Positions 33,908-42,681 of a stretch of DNA of 64,000 bases are shown one piece after another; positions within the stretch are counted from its first letter, which is position 1, and each line of letters opens with the position of its first letter. The notes below the pieces were generated by a model. It was given only the letters and a program-made list of their open reading frames with translations, was not told the DNA's origin and did not search any database. A program made the position numbers and the translations under genes. The DNA is from Bradyrhizobium diazoefficiens (lineage in GTDB: Bacteria; Pseudomonadota; Alphaproteobacteria; Rhizobiales; Xanthobacteraceae). The stretch covers positions 248,001-312,000 of the forward strand of contig NZ_JAFCJE010000005.1 of NCBI RefSeq assembly GCF_018131185.1, in the 5' to 3' direction.

Positions 33908-35563
33908 ATGTACGCTTACGACGAAATCGACCGCACGCTCGTCAACGAGCGCGTCTCGGAGTTCCGCGACCAGGTGAAGCGGCGCCTTTCCGGCGAGCTC
34001 ACCGAGGACGAGTTCAAGATCCTGCGCCTGCAGAACGGCGTCTATCTGCAACTGCACGCGTATATGTTCCGCGTCGCGATCCCCTACGGGACGCTGGCGA
34101 CGGACCAGTTGCGGGCGCTTGCCCATGTCGCGCGCAAATACGACCGCGGCTACGGCCACTTCACCACGCGGCAGAACATTCAGTTCAACTGGATCAAGCT
34201 CGCCGAGCTGCCGGACGCGCTGGAGGATCTCGCCAAGGTCGGCATCCATGCGATGCAGACCTCCGGCAACAACATGCGCAATGTCACCTCGGACCAGTGG
34301 GCCGGCGTTGCGCCGGGCGAGATCGAGGATCCTCGCATCTGGTCGGAGCTGATCCGCCAGCACACCACGCTGCATCCGGAATTCTCGTTCCTGCCGCGCA
34401 AGTTCAAGATCGCGATCACCGCATCGGACCATGATCGCGCTGCGATCAAGATCCACGACATCGGCTTGAGGCTGATCAAGAACGAGAAGGGCGAGACCGG
34501 CTTCGAAGTGCTGGTCGGCGGCGGTCTCGGCCGTACGCCGTTCATCGCCAAGACCATCAAGCACTTCGTGCACGGCCGCGATATCCTCAGCTATATCGAG
34601 GCGATCCTGCGCGTCTACAATCAGTACGGCCGGCGCGACAACATCTACAAGGCGCGCATCAAGATTCTGGTGCACGAGCTCGGCATCGAGAAGTTCTCCC
34701 GCGAGGTCGAGGAGGAGTGGCAGCATATCCGCAATTCCTCGCTCCAGATCGACGACGAGGTGATCGAGGACATCCGTTCGCGCTTCACCTATCCTTCTTA
34801 TGAGAAACTGCCGCACATGCCGGATGAGCTGCGGCAGGCCGCGGCCGATCCGGATTTCGAGGCGTGGCGCAAGAACTCGGTGGCTCCGCACAAGGTGCAG
34901 GGCTATTCCATCGTCACGATCTCGCTGAAGCCGATCGGAGCCCCTCCGGGCGATGCCACCGCCGAGCAGATGGATGCGCTGGCCGATCTCGCCGACAAAT
35001 ATTCCTTCGGTGAGATCCGCGTCGGCCATGAGCAGAACCTGGCGCTGCCGCATGTCGCCAAGCGCGACCTGCCGGCGCTGTGGAAGGCGCTCGACAAGCT
35101 CGGGCTCGCGACGCCGAACGTCAATCTGATCACCGACATCATCGCCTGCCCCGGGCTCGACTACTGTTCGCTGGCGAATGCGCGCTCGATCCCGATCGCG
35201 CAGGAGCTGACGCGGCGCTTTGCCAATCACGAGCTTGCGAACCTGATCGGCCGGCTCCACATCAACATCTCCGGCTGCATCAACGCATGCGGCCATCACC
35301 ATGTCGGCCATATCGGCATTCTCGGCGTCGAGAAGAACGGCGAGGAAGTCTACCAGATCACCATCGGCGGCCGTGCCGACGAGAACGCTGCGCTCGGAAC
35401 CCTGATTGGGCCCGGCGTCAAATTCGACGAAGTCGCCGATGTCATCGAGGACGTCGTGGAAGCCTATCTGGCGCTGCGCGAGCGGCCCGAAGAGCTGTTC
35501 ATGGACACGGTGAAGCGTCTCGGCGTCGAACCCTTCAAGGAGCGCGTCTATGCCACTCGTTAA
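33908..35563 (+). CDS. cysI: Nitrite/sulfite reductase hemoprotein (assimilatory sulfite reductase)
   Basis: 551 residues. Two ferredoxin-like/siroheme half-domains repeat across the protein. The [4Fe-4S]-siroheme ligands are CPGLDYC (Cys-x5-Cys) and SGCINACGHHHVG (Cys-x3-Cys). RGYGHFTTRQNIQFNWI and TSGNNMRNVTSDQW are typical siroheme-binding regions. It reduces sulfite to sulfide with six electrons. No CysJ flavoprotein gene is present, so the electron donor is probably ferredoxin or another carrier. Operon context with cysH and cysG marks it as sulfite, not nitrite, reductase. Its end overlaps the DUF934 start by 14 bases. Confidence 0.93.
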   Translation: MYAYDEIDRTLVNERVSEFRDQVKRRLSGELTEDEFKILRLQNGVYLQLHAYMFRVAIPYGTLATDQLRALAHVARKYDRGYGHFTTRQNIQFNWIKLAELPDALEDLAKVGIHAMQTSGNNMRNVTSDQWAGVAPGEIEDPRIWSELIRQHTTLHPEFSFLPRKFKIAITASDHDRAAIKIHDIGLRLIKNEKGETGFEVLVGGGLGRTPFIAKTIKHFVHGRDILSYIEAILRVYNQYGRRDNIYKARIKILVHELGIEKFSREVEEEWQHIRNSSLQIDDEVIEDIRSRFTYPSYEKLPHMPDELRQAAADPDFEAWRKNSVAPHKVQGYSIVTISLKPIGAPPGDATAEQMDALADLADKYSFGEIRVGHEQNLALPHVAKRDLPALWKALDKLGLATPNVNLITDIIACPGLDYCSLANARSIPIAQELTRRFANHELANLIGRLHINISGCINACGHHHVGHIGILGVEKNGEEVYQITIGGRADENAALGTLIGPGVKFDEVADVIEDVVEAYLALRERPEELFMDTVKRLGVEPFKERVYATR

Positions 35564-36065
35564 CGGCGGAAAGATCGCCGACGACAGCTTCGTGAAGCTG
35601 GCCGTCGATACGCCGCTGCCCGAGGGCGGCGACATCCTGGTGCCGGCCGAGCGGTTCCTCGGCGAGGCGGATGCGTTGGTCAAGCGCGCCGGCAAGGTCG
35701 GCGTGATCTGGCCGAACAGTCGCGATATCGCCGAGCTCGTGCCGTTTCTCGGCAAGATCGCGGTCGTCGCGCTGGTGTTTCCGACTTTCCGCGACGGCCG
35801 TGCCTACAGCCAGGCCCGCCTGCTGCGCGAGCGCTATAACTACCGCAGCGAATTGCGCGCCACCGGTCAGGTGCTGCGCGACCAGTTCGTGTTCATGCTG
35901 CGCGCCGGCTTCGATGCCTTCGAGGTCAAGAAGCAGGCCGATGCGGAAGCCTTCATGCAGACTGCCAAGCGCTATTCCGTGTTCTACCAGCCGACCGGTG
36001 ACGGCCGCATCACGGCGCTGCACCGGCGCATGCAGCTGCGCCACTCCGAAGGAGTCGGCACGTGA
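35550..36065 (+). CDS. DUF934 domain protein
   Basis: 171 residues overlapping both neighbours. DUF934 features are visible: ILVPAERFLGEADALVKRAGKVGV, VFPTFRDGRAYSQARLLRERYNYRSELRATGQVLRDQFVFMLRAGFDAFEV. The family is nearly always encoded beside siroheme sulfite reductase in proteobacteria and is sometimes called an oxidoreductase, but no cofactor motif is visible. It is inferred to serve in sulfite reductase assembly or electron delivery. It is cytoplasmic. cysH starts within its stop codon. Confidence 0.9.
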   Translation: MPLVNGGKIADDSFVKLAVDTPLPEGGDILVPAERFLGEADALVKRAGKVGVIWPNSRDIAELVPFLGKIAVVALVFPTFRDGRAYSQARLLRERYNYRSELRATGQVLRDQFVFMLRAGFDAFEVKKQADAEAFMQTAKRYSVFYQPTGDGRITALHRRMQLRHSEGVGT

Positions 36066-36787
36066 ACGCGATCGCTCCTCGGGTATCCTCCGTGTCCGCG
36101 CTACCTTCGGCGGACGAACTCGATCGCGCTCTGCGCGATGCCTCGCCCGCGGAGGTCATCGCCGCGGCCCTGAAGACGGTCGGGCGCGACAAGCTCGCGC
36201 TGGTGTCATCCTTCGGCACGGAATCGGCGACGCTGCTCAAGGTCATGGCGGATGTCGATCCGGCGATCCCGGTGATCTTCCTCGACACCGGCTGGTTGTT
36301 CGAGGAGACGCTCGCCTATCGCGACACGCTGATCGCCACGCTGGGCCTGAAGGACGTCCGTTCGATCAAGCCGGCCGACGAAGCGCTGTCGCGCGAGGAT
36401 CCCGATCGCGACCTCTGGTTCTCCGATCCCGACGCCTGCTGCCGCATCCGCAAGGTGGAACCGCTGGCGCGTGCGCTGAAGCCTTTCTCGGCCTGGATCA
36501 ACGGCCGCAAGCGCTTCCAGGGTAATGCACGCGCCGACATTCCGGTCGTCGAAGAGGATGGCGCCCGGTTGAAGTTCAACCCCTTCGCCAACGTCTCGCG
36601 CGAGGAACTCGAGGCGATCTTTGTCCGCGCTGAATTGCCGCGGCATCCTCTGGTTGTGTCAGGATTCTTGTCGGTCGGTTGTATGCCTTGCACGAGCAGA
36701 ACGGCCGAAGGTGAGGATTCTCGAGCCGGACGCTGGCGCGGACGGGCCAAGACAGAATGCGGCATTCACACGATGAAGGCTTCGTAG
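36062..36787 (+). CDS. cysH: Adenylylsulfate reductase (APS-type CysH)
   Basis: 241 residues. An ATP pyrophosphatase-like fold: VSSFGTESATLLKVMADVDP and VIFLDTGWLFEETLAYRD. It carries the four cysteines of the [4Fe-4S] form: DACCRIRK (Cys-Cys) and GCMPCTS (Cys-x2-Cys). The C-terminal catalytic Cys is in KTECGIH. The iron-sulfur cysteines are the mark of assimilatory APS reductase, which reduces APS directly with thioredoxin, in contrast to the cluster-free PAPS reductase of E. coli. It closes the reduction operon. Confidence 0.94.
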   Translation: MNAIAPRVSSVSALPSADELDRALRDASPAEVIAAALKTVGRDKLALVSSFGTESATLLKVMADVDPAIPVIFLDTGWLFEETLAYRDTLIATLGLKDVRSIKPADEALSREDPDRDLWFSDPDACCRIRKVEPLARALKPFSAWINGRKRFQGNARADIPVVEEDGARLKFNPFANVSREELEAIFVRAELPRHPLVVSGFLSVGCMPCTSRTAEGEDSRAGRWRGRAKTECGIHTMKAS

Positions 36788-36905
36788 CACGCTTGCGCTG
36801 CCACGCTGCGAACAAGAAAATCTGGTTCCGTTGACTTGAGCGCCTTTCGCCCTGAGTTATGCCCGCGTGCCATCGACGACGCCGATGTCGTCGAGGTGAA
36901 TGGAG

Positions 36906-37901
36906 ATGGACATGATGCGCCGCATCGTCCTGCTCGCCGCAGGACTGTTCTGGGCAAGCTCGGCTCTCGCTGCTGAAATCAACCTGTTGAACGTGTCGTA
37001 CGATCCGACGCGTGAGCTCTATGCCGAGTTCAACAAGGCGTTTGCAAATGCCTATCAGAAGGAGACCGGCAAGAGCGTCGAGATCAAGCAGTCGCATGGC
37101 GGCAGCGGCTCGCAGGCGCGCGCGGTGATCGACGGCTTGCAGGCCGATGTGGTGACCCTCGCGCTCGCCTATGACGTCGACGCCATCGCTGCCAAGGGCC
37201 TCACCACGGCCGATTGGCAGAAGCGGCTGCCGCAGAATTCGTCACCCTACACCTCGACCATCGTCTTCCTGGTGCGCAAGGGCAATCCCAAGGCCATCAA
37301 GGACTGGGACGATCTGGTCAAGCCTGGTGTCGCCGTGATCACGCCGAACCCGAAGACGTCGGGCGGGGCGCGCTGGAATTATCTGGCGGCCTGGGGCTTT
37401 GCGCAGAAGAAGTACGGCTCGGCCGACAAGGCCAAGGATTTCATCGGAAAACTCTACCAGCAGGTGCCGGTGCTCGACACCGGCGCGCGCGGCGCCACCG
37501 TCACCTTCGTCGAGCGCGGTGTCGGCGACGTGCTGCTGGCCTGGGAGAACGAGGCGTTCCTCGCGCTGAAGGAGTTCGGCGCGAACAAGTTCGAGATCGT
37601 GGCGCCGCCGCAGTCGATCCTCGCCGAGCCGCCGGTCACCATCGTGGACAAGGTTGCCGACAAAAAGGGCACCCGCAACGCGGCTGACGCCTACCTGCGG
37701 TACTGGTACACCAAAGAGGGGCAGGAGATTGCTGCGCGCAATTTTTACCGCCCGCGCGCTGCCGATATCGCAAAAAAATACGAAAACGCCTTCGCCAAGG
37801 TCGAACTATTCACGATCGACGACGTTTTCGGGGGTTGGACCAAGGCGCAGAAGGAACATTTTGCCGACGGAGGCGTCTTTGACCGGATCTACAAGAACTG
37901 A
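36906..37901 (+). CDS. Sulfate ABC transporter substrate-binding protein
   Basis: 331 residues from ATG 36906. GAGGTG (36893-36898) is 7 bases upstream; the ATG at 36900 is too close to it and ATG 36912 is a further option. A signal peptide (MMRRIVLLAAGLFWASSALAA) precedes a type II periplasmic binding protein of the Sbp/CysP family: LLNVSYDPTRELYAEFN, QSHGGSGSQARAVIDGL, DVVTLALAYDVDAIA and NPKTSGGARWNYLAAWG. The conserved Ser/Gly/Arg sulfate-binding positions appear present. It delivers sulfate (or thiosulfate) to CysTWA, encoded just downstream. It is either Sbp or CysP, so no symbol is given. Confidence 0.94.
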   Translation: MDMMRRIVLLAAGLFWASSALAAEINLLNVSYDPTRELYAEFNKAFANAYQKETGKSVEIKQSHGGSGSQARAVIDGLQADVVTLALAYDVDAIAAKGLTTADWQKRLPQNSSPYTSTIVFLVRKGNPKAIKDWDDLVKPGVAVITPNPKTSGGARWNYLAAWGFAQKKYGSADKAKDFIGKLYQQVPVLDTGARGATVTFVERGVGDVLLAWENEAFLALKEFGANKFEIVAPPQSILAEPPVTIVDKVADKKGTRNAADAYLRYWYTKEGQEIAARNFYRPRAADIAKKYENAFAKVELFTIDDVFGGWTKAQKEHFADGGVFDRIYKN

Positions 37902-37938
37902 TCGAGCGCCGTCTTAAGGGCTTTAGCAGGGGGGCCTG

Positions 37939-38775
37939 GTGAGCGCACTCGCAGCAAGACGTCGGACATTGCCGGGCTTCGGTCTCACCATGGGGCTGAC
38001 GCTGTCATGGCTGTCCGTCATCATCCTGATTCCGCTCGCCGGGCTGTTCCTGAAATCGCTCGAGCTCAGCCCCGAGCAGTTCTGGAATATCCTCACCAGC
38101 CGCCGCACCCTGAATGCCTTGCGCGTGTCCTTTGGCCTTGCCTTCGCGGCGGCCTGCGTCAATCTCGTGATGGGCAGCATCATCGTCTGGGCGCTCGTGC
38201 GGTACCGCTTCCCCGGCCGGCGGCTGTTCGATGCCATCGTCGATGTGCCGTTCGCGCTGCCGACGGCGGTCGCCGGCGTGGCGCTGACCGCGCTGTTCGC
38301 CGAGAAGGGCTGGCTGGGCGCGCCGCTGGCCGCGGCCGGCATCAAGGTGGCGTTTACGCCGGTCGGTATCTTCGTCGCCATGATCTTCATCGGTATTCCC
38401 TTCGTGGTGCGCACGGTGCAGCCGGTGCTGCAGGATCTCGATCCCGAGATCGAGGAGGCCGCGGGCAGCCTGGGGGCCAGCCGTTGGCAGACCATCATCC
38501 GCGTGATCCTACCCTCGCTGGCACCGGCGCTGCTGACCGGGCTCGCGCTCGCCTTCGCGCGCGCGGTCGGTGAATACGGCTCGGTGATCTTCATCGCAGG
38601 AAATCTGCCCAACGTGTCCGAGATCGCCCCGCTGTTGATCGTGATCCGCCTGTCCGAATTCCGCTACGCCGACGCGACCGCGATCGCGGTGGTCATGCTC
38701 GTCGTTTCCTTCGTGATCATCTTCGCCGTCAACCGGCTCCAGCGCTGGGCGCAGAGCCGGATGCCGGCGCATTGA
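37939..38775 (+). CDS. cysT: Sulfate ABC transporter permease CysT
   Basis: 278 residues from GTG 37939. Six membrane helices of the MetI-type permease fold. The EAA loop reads EEAAGSLGASRWQTIIRVILPSLAPALLTGLALAFARAVGEYGSVIFIAGN, ending in the sulfate-permease mark GEYGSV. It heterodimerises with CysW in the inner membrane. It begins 37 bases after the binding-protein stop and 10 bases before cysW. Confidence 0.95.
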   Translation: MSALAARRRTLPGFGLTMGLTLSWLSVIILIPLAGLFLKSLELSPEQFWNILTSRRTLNALRVSFGLAFAAACVNLVMGSIIVWALVRYRFPGRRLFDAIVDVPFALPTAVAGVALTALFAEKGWLGAPLAAAGIKVAFTPVGIFVAMIFIGIPFVVRTVQPVLQDLDPEIEEAAGSLGASRWQTIIRVILPSLAPALLTGLALAFARAVGEYGSVIFIAGNLPNVSEIAPLLIVIRLSEFRYADATAIAVVMLVVSFVIIFAVNRLQRWAQSRMPAH

Positions 38776-38785
38776 GGGGCGGACC

Positions 38786-39691
38786 ATGACGATGCAAATC
38801 GCAGATTCAGTTTCGCTACCTTCGCCCGATGCGCGCGCGCGCGCCGCCGCGGCGCGCGACAGTCTTCGTACCGAGTCGCCTGCGGTGCGCATCGTTATCA
38901 TCACACTGGCGGTGCTGTTTCTCTCCGTCTTCGTCGTGCTGCCGCTTGTCCTGGTGTTCGCGCAGGCGTTCTCGAAGGGGATCCTTGCCTATTTTGCCGC
39001 GCTCGCCGAGCCGGAAGCGCTGGCGGCGATCAAGCTGACGCTGCTGGTTGCGGCGATTTCGGTCGGCCTCAATCTCGTTTTCGGCCTCGTCGCCGCCTGG
39101 GCGATTGCCAAATTCGAATTCCCGGGCAAGTCTTTCCTGATCACGCTGATCGACCTGCCGTTCTCGGTGAGCCCGGTGATCTCGGGCCTCGTCTTCGTGC
39201 TGCTGTTCGGCGCGCAGGGCTATTTCGGCAGCTGGCTCAGCGGTCATGACATCCAGATCCTGTTCGCGGTGCCCGGCATCGCGCTTGCCACCACCTTCGT
39301 GACCTTCCCCTTCGTGGCGCGCGCTCTGATCCCCCTGATGCAGGAGCAGGGCACGCAGGAGGAGGAGGCCGCGATCTCGCTCGGCGCCTCGGGCCTGCAA
39401 ACGTTCTTCCGCGTCACGCTGCCCAACATCAAGTGGGGCGTGCTCTACGGCGTCCTGCTCTGCAACGCGCGCGCGATGGGTGAGTTCGGCGCGGTCTCCG
39501 TCGTCTCGGGCCACATCCGCGGCGAGACAAATACGATGCCGCTGCTGGTCGAGATCCTGTACAACGAATACCAGTTCGTCGCCGCCTTCGCGATCGCCTC
39601 GCTGCTGGCGATGCTGGCGCTGATCACGCTGATCGCGAAAACCATTCTCGAACGTCACCTCGACGAAGGATACGACGCAAGTGACCATTGA
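38786..39691 (+). CDS. cysW: Sulfate ABC transporter permease CysW
   Basis: 301 residues. MetI-type permease with six helices after a ~35-residue polar N-terminal extension (DARARAAAARDSLRTES). The EAA loop is EEEAAISLGASGLQTFFRVTLPNIKWGVLYGVLLCNARAMGEFGAVSVVSGH. It pairs with CysT. It overlaps the cysA start by 11 bases, consistent with translational coupling. Confidence 0.95.
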   Translation: MTMQIADSVSLPSPDARARAAAARDSLRTESPAVRIVIITLAVLFLSVFVVLPLVLVFAQAFSKGILAYFAALAEPEALAAIKLTLLVAAISVGLNLVFGLVAAWAIAKFEFPGKSFLITLIDLPFSVSPVISGLVFVLLFGAQGYFGSWLSGHDIQILFAVPGIALATTFVTFPFVARALIPLMQEQGTQEEEAAISLGASGLQTFFRVTLPNIKWGVLYGVLLCNARAMGEFGAVSVVSGHIRGETNTMPLLVEILYNEYQFVAAFAIASLLAMLALITLIAKTILERHLDEGYDASDH

Positions 39692-40715
39692 AGTCAGAAA
39701 TCTCGTCAAGAAATTCGGAGGCTTTGCGGCCCTCGACGGCGTGGACCTCAAGGTCAATGACGGCGAGCTGCTCGCGCTGCTCGGCCCCTCCGGCTCCGGC
39801 AAGACCACGCTGCTGCGGATCATCGCAGGCCTCGACTGGCCCGATGCCGGCGAGGTCTTCTTCAACGGCGAGGACGCGCTGGCACAGGGCGCGCGCGAGC
39901 GGCATGTCGGCTTCGTGTTCCAGCATTACGCGCTGTTCCGCCACATGACGGTGTTCGAGAACGTCGCCTTCGGGCTGCGCGTGCAGCCGCGCGCGATACG
40001 GAAAGACGAGGCCACGATCCGTGCGCGGGTGAAAGAGCTGCTCGATCTCGTGCAGCTCGACTGGCTCGCCGATCGTTATCCGAGCCAGCTGTCCGGCGGC
40101 CAGCGCCAGCGCATCGCACTCGCCCGCGCGCTGGCGATCGAGCCGCGCATCCTGCTGCTCGACGAGCCGTTCGGTGCGCTCGATGCCAAGGTGCGGAAAG
40201 AGTTGCGAAGGTGGCTACGCTCGCTGCATCACGAGATCCACGTCACCTCGATCTTCGTCACCCACGATCAGGAGGAAGCGCTGGAAGTCGCCAACCGCGT
40301 CGTAGTGATGGACAAGGGCCGGATCGAGCAGATCGGCTCGCCCGACGACGTCTATGAAAGGCCGGCAAGCGCGTTCGTCCACGGGTTCATCGGCGAATCC
40401 ATCGAGCTGCCGGTTCAGGTCGAAGGCGGCGTCGTCAGGCTCGGCGACCGGCCGCTGCGGCTGGCGGCGGACGGGCTTGCGTCTGGCGCGTCGAAACTGT
40501 TCGTGCGGCGACATGACATGTTGGTCGGCCCGCCCGGCAGCGGCGCCTTCGAGGGCGCCGTGCAGCATGTCCGCAATTTCGGTCCGGTGCAGCGGGCTGA
40601 GGTCGCGTTGTCGGGCGGCCAGACGATCGAGATCGACGCGCCCCGCGGCAAGGAACTGCGCGCCGGCGACACCATCGGGCTCGAGCCCCGCCACTACCGG
40701 ATTTTTGCGGGGTAA
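39681..40715 (+). CDS. cysA: Sulfate/thiosulfate ABC transporter ATP-binding protein CysA
   Basis: 344 residues. ATPase domain: Walker A GPSGSGKTTLLRIIAG, Q-loop VFQHYALFRHMTVFENVAFGL, signature LSGGQRQRIALARALA, Walker B LLLDEPFGALDAKVR, switch His in VTHDQEEALEVANRVVVM. Residues ~240-344 form the TOBE/CysA regulatory domain (LFVRRHDMLVGP, VQHVRNFGPVQRAEV). It drives sulfate import by the complex encoded upstream. Last gene of the transporter operon. Confidence 0.95.
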   Translation: MTIEVRNLVKKFGGFAALDGVDLKVNDGELLALLGPSGSGKTTLLRIIAGLDWPDAGEVFFNGEDALAQGARERHVGFVFQHYALFRHMTVFENVAFGLRVQPRAIRKDEATIRARVKELLDLVQLDWLADRYPSQLSGGQRQRIALARALAIEPRILLLDEPFGALDAKVRKELRRWLRSLHHEIHVTSIFVTHDQEEALEVANRVVVMDKGRIEQIGSPDDVYERPASAFVHGFIGESIELPVQVEGGVVRLGDRPLRLAADGLASGASKLFVRRHDMLVGPPGSGAFEGAVQHVRNFGPVQRAEVALSGGQTIEIDAPRGKELRAGDTIGLEPRHYRIFAG

Positions 40716-40721
40716 GCGACC

Positions 40722-40835
40722 GTCATGTCGGGGCGATGCGGAGCATCGAACCCGGAATCCCGGGATTGTGGCGCGAGACTCTCAGGGGCGCGATTGCGCA
40801 CCATAGTTAAGCGCTTCGCGCTGCCCCGGAATGAC
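40722..40835. repeat. Intergenic palindromic repeat after cysA
   Basis: The ends GTCATGTCGGGG and CCCCGGAATGAC are imperfect complements. Between them are GGAATCCCGGGATT-like and GCGCGATTGCGCACC stems. It may act as transcript end of the cys operon, and it resembles the compound palindromes seen elsewhere in the window. Confidence 0.6.
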
Positions 40836-40914
40836 ACCGGTCAGATTTTCTTCAAAATTCACCTTTCAGCCACGGTTGGTATGCAACAACGGCCGCTCAT
40901 TCGGGGGCACCTCC

Positions 40915-41418
40915 ATGCGCGCTGCGGCCGCAATTCTCATCACTTTGCTGCTCGCCGGCTGTGCCGGCAACGAGGCACCGGTCCAGCAGCCGTCCATGTA
41001 TACCGATATGGCGGTCCCGGGCTCCAAGCTCGATGCGCAGGCGGCCGCGATCATGATCTCGCAATACCGCCAGAACAACGCCCTCGGCACCGTGGTCATT
41101 GACCCCGACCTGATGCGGCTTGCCGAATCCCAGTCCAATGCCATGGCCGCTGCCAACAAGATGGACCATGACGTCCGCGCGCCGCTGGCCAAGCGCCTGG
41201 CCGCCGGCGGCTATCCCGCAACCGTGGCGGTCGAGAACATCTCGGCCGGCTATCATACGCTGGCGGAAGCGTTTTCCGGCTGGCGTGACTCGCCTCCGCA
41301 CCGCGCCAACATGCTCAAGGGCGGTGTCACAAAATTGGGCATCGCGGCGAGCTATGCTCCCGGCACCAAATACAAGGTGTTCTGGACCATGATCCTGGCC
41401 TCCACCGAGCCTCGATAA
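40915..41418 (+). CDS. CAP/SCP domain lipoprotein
   Basis: 167 residues from ATG 40915, chosen because it opens a lipoprotein signal with lipobox LLAGC (Cys at about residue 16); the longer frame to 40831 lies in repeat DNA. The CAP domain (residues ~40-160) has the YRQNNALGTVVIDPDLMRLAESQSNAMAA start, the NISAGYHTLAEAFSGWRDSPPHRANML helix and the final W-T-M-I-L strand. The mid-domain DHD is present but the classical catalytic His/Glu tetrad is not fully evident. CAP proteins bind lipids or act as proteases or nucleases; function here is unknown. It is probably anchored to the inner or outer membrane. Confidence 0.87.
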   Translation: MRAAAAILITLLLAGCAGNEAPVQQPSMYTDMAVPGSKLDAQAAAIMISQYRQNNALGTVVIDPDLMRLAESQSNAMAAANKMDHDVRAPLAKRLAAGGYPATVAVENISAGYHTLAEAFSGWRDSPPHRANMLKGGVTKLGIAASYAPGTKYKVFWTMILASTEPR

Positions 41419-41496
41419 GCCAGACTTGATCCCGGCATGCATTGACGCCGCGGCGGTGTGTCGCCACGGTGGCGCGCCATTTGCTATTAATCCTCC

Positions 41497-42681
41497 ATGA
41501 CCGATCATAGCCCGGAATCCCCCAGCATCCCCGCGAATGCGCAACGCGTCCTGGTCCTGCAGGGCGGCGGCGCGCTTGGCTCCTACCAGGCCGGCGCCTA
41601 TCAGGCGCTGTGCGGCCACGGCTTCGAGCCGGAATGGGTCGCCGGCATCTCGATCGGCGCGGTCAATGCCGCCATCATCGCCGGCAATGAGGGCCCGACG
41701 CGCGTCAGGCGGCTCAAGGAATTCTGGGAAATGGTCTCCGCGCCGGTGCCGTGGAAGCCGCTCGGCAAGAGCGATCACAGCCGCGAGCTGTTCAACTCGA
41801 CCAGCGCCGCGCTGATCGCCACTTTCGGGGTGCCCGGCTTCTTCGTTCCGCGCGTGCCGCCCGCGCCGTTCTGGCCGCCGGGGCATGCCGAAGCTGAGAG
41901 CTATTACGATACCGGACCGCTGAAGAAGACGCTGGAGCGTCTGGTCGATTTCGACCGCATCAACGACCTGAAGACGCGCCTGTCGGTTGGGGCGGTCGGC
42001 GTCACCTCCGGCAATTTCAGGTATTTCGACAGTTATGAGTTCAAGAAGCTCGGCAAGACCATCGGCCCCGAGCACATCATGGCCTCCGGCGCGCTGCCGC
42101 CCGGCTTTCCGTCCGTCATGATCGACGGCGAGCATTATTGGGACGGCGGCATCGCCTCCAACACCCCGCTCGACTATGTGCTCGATGCCGAGGTCGATCG
42201 CGATATGCTGATCTTCCAGGTCGACCTGTTTTCCGCGCGCGGCGATCTGCCCACGTCGCTGCTGGAAGCCGCCGAGCGCGAGAAGGACATCCGCTATTCC
42301 AGCCGCACGCGGATGAACACCGACAAGAACAAGCAGTTGCACAACGCCCGCAGGGCTGTGCGCGACCTGATCGGCAAATTGCCTGATTATCTCAAGAACG
42401 ATCCTTCCGTCGAATTCCTCGCTAAGGTGTCGCGCGAAAGCACCGTCACCGTGGTGCATCTGATCTACCGCAGCAAGAACTACGAATCCTCGTCCAAGGA
42501 TTACGACTTCTCGCACGTCGCCATGGTCGAGCATTGGGACGCCGGCGTGAACGACGTGCATCTGTCGATGCGCCACAGGGATTGGCTCGAGCGGCCGCAG
42601 TCCGGCGAGACCATGGTGACCTACGATCTCACGGGGGACGTCTCCGCATCCCCGGCAAAAAGGAGCGAATCAAATGGTTAG
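41497..42681 (+). CDS. Patatin-like phospholipase with DUF3734 tail
   Basis: 394 residues. The patatin fold covers about residues 15-230: oxyanion loop GGGALGSYQAGAYQAL, nucleophile motif GISIG (Ser at about residue 56), and catalytic Asp in DGGIASNTPLDYVLD. The C-terminal ~100 residues match DUF3734. It should act as a lipid acyl hydrolase; targets are unknown. It overlaps the start of a 3-hydroxybutyrate dehydrogenase by 8 bases, and this coupling suggests a role in poly-hydroxybutyrate or lipid turnover. Confidence 0.92.
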   Translation: MTDHSPESPSIPANAQRVLVLQGGGALGSYQAGAYQALCGHGFEPEWVAGISIGAVNAAIIAGNEGPTRVRRLKEFWEMVSAPVPWKPLGKSDHSRELFNSTSAALIATFGVPGFFVPRVPPAPFWPPGHAEAESYYDTGPLKKTLERLVDFDRINDLKTRLSVGAVGVTSGNFRYFDSYEFKKLGKTIGPEHIMASGALPPGFPSVMIDGEHYWDGGIASNTPLDYVLDAEVDRDMLIFQVDLFSARGDLPTSLLEAAEREKDIRYSSRTRMNTDKNKQLHNARRAVRDLIGKLPDYLKNDPSVEFLAKVSRESTVTVVHLIYRSKNYESSSKDYDFSHVAMVEHWDAGVNDVHLSMRHRDWLERPQSGETMVTYDLTGDVSASPAKRSESNG

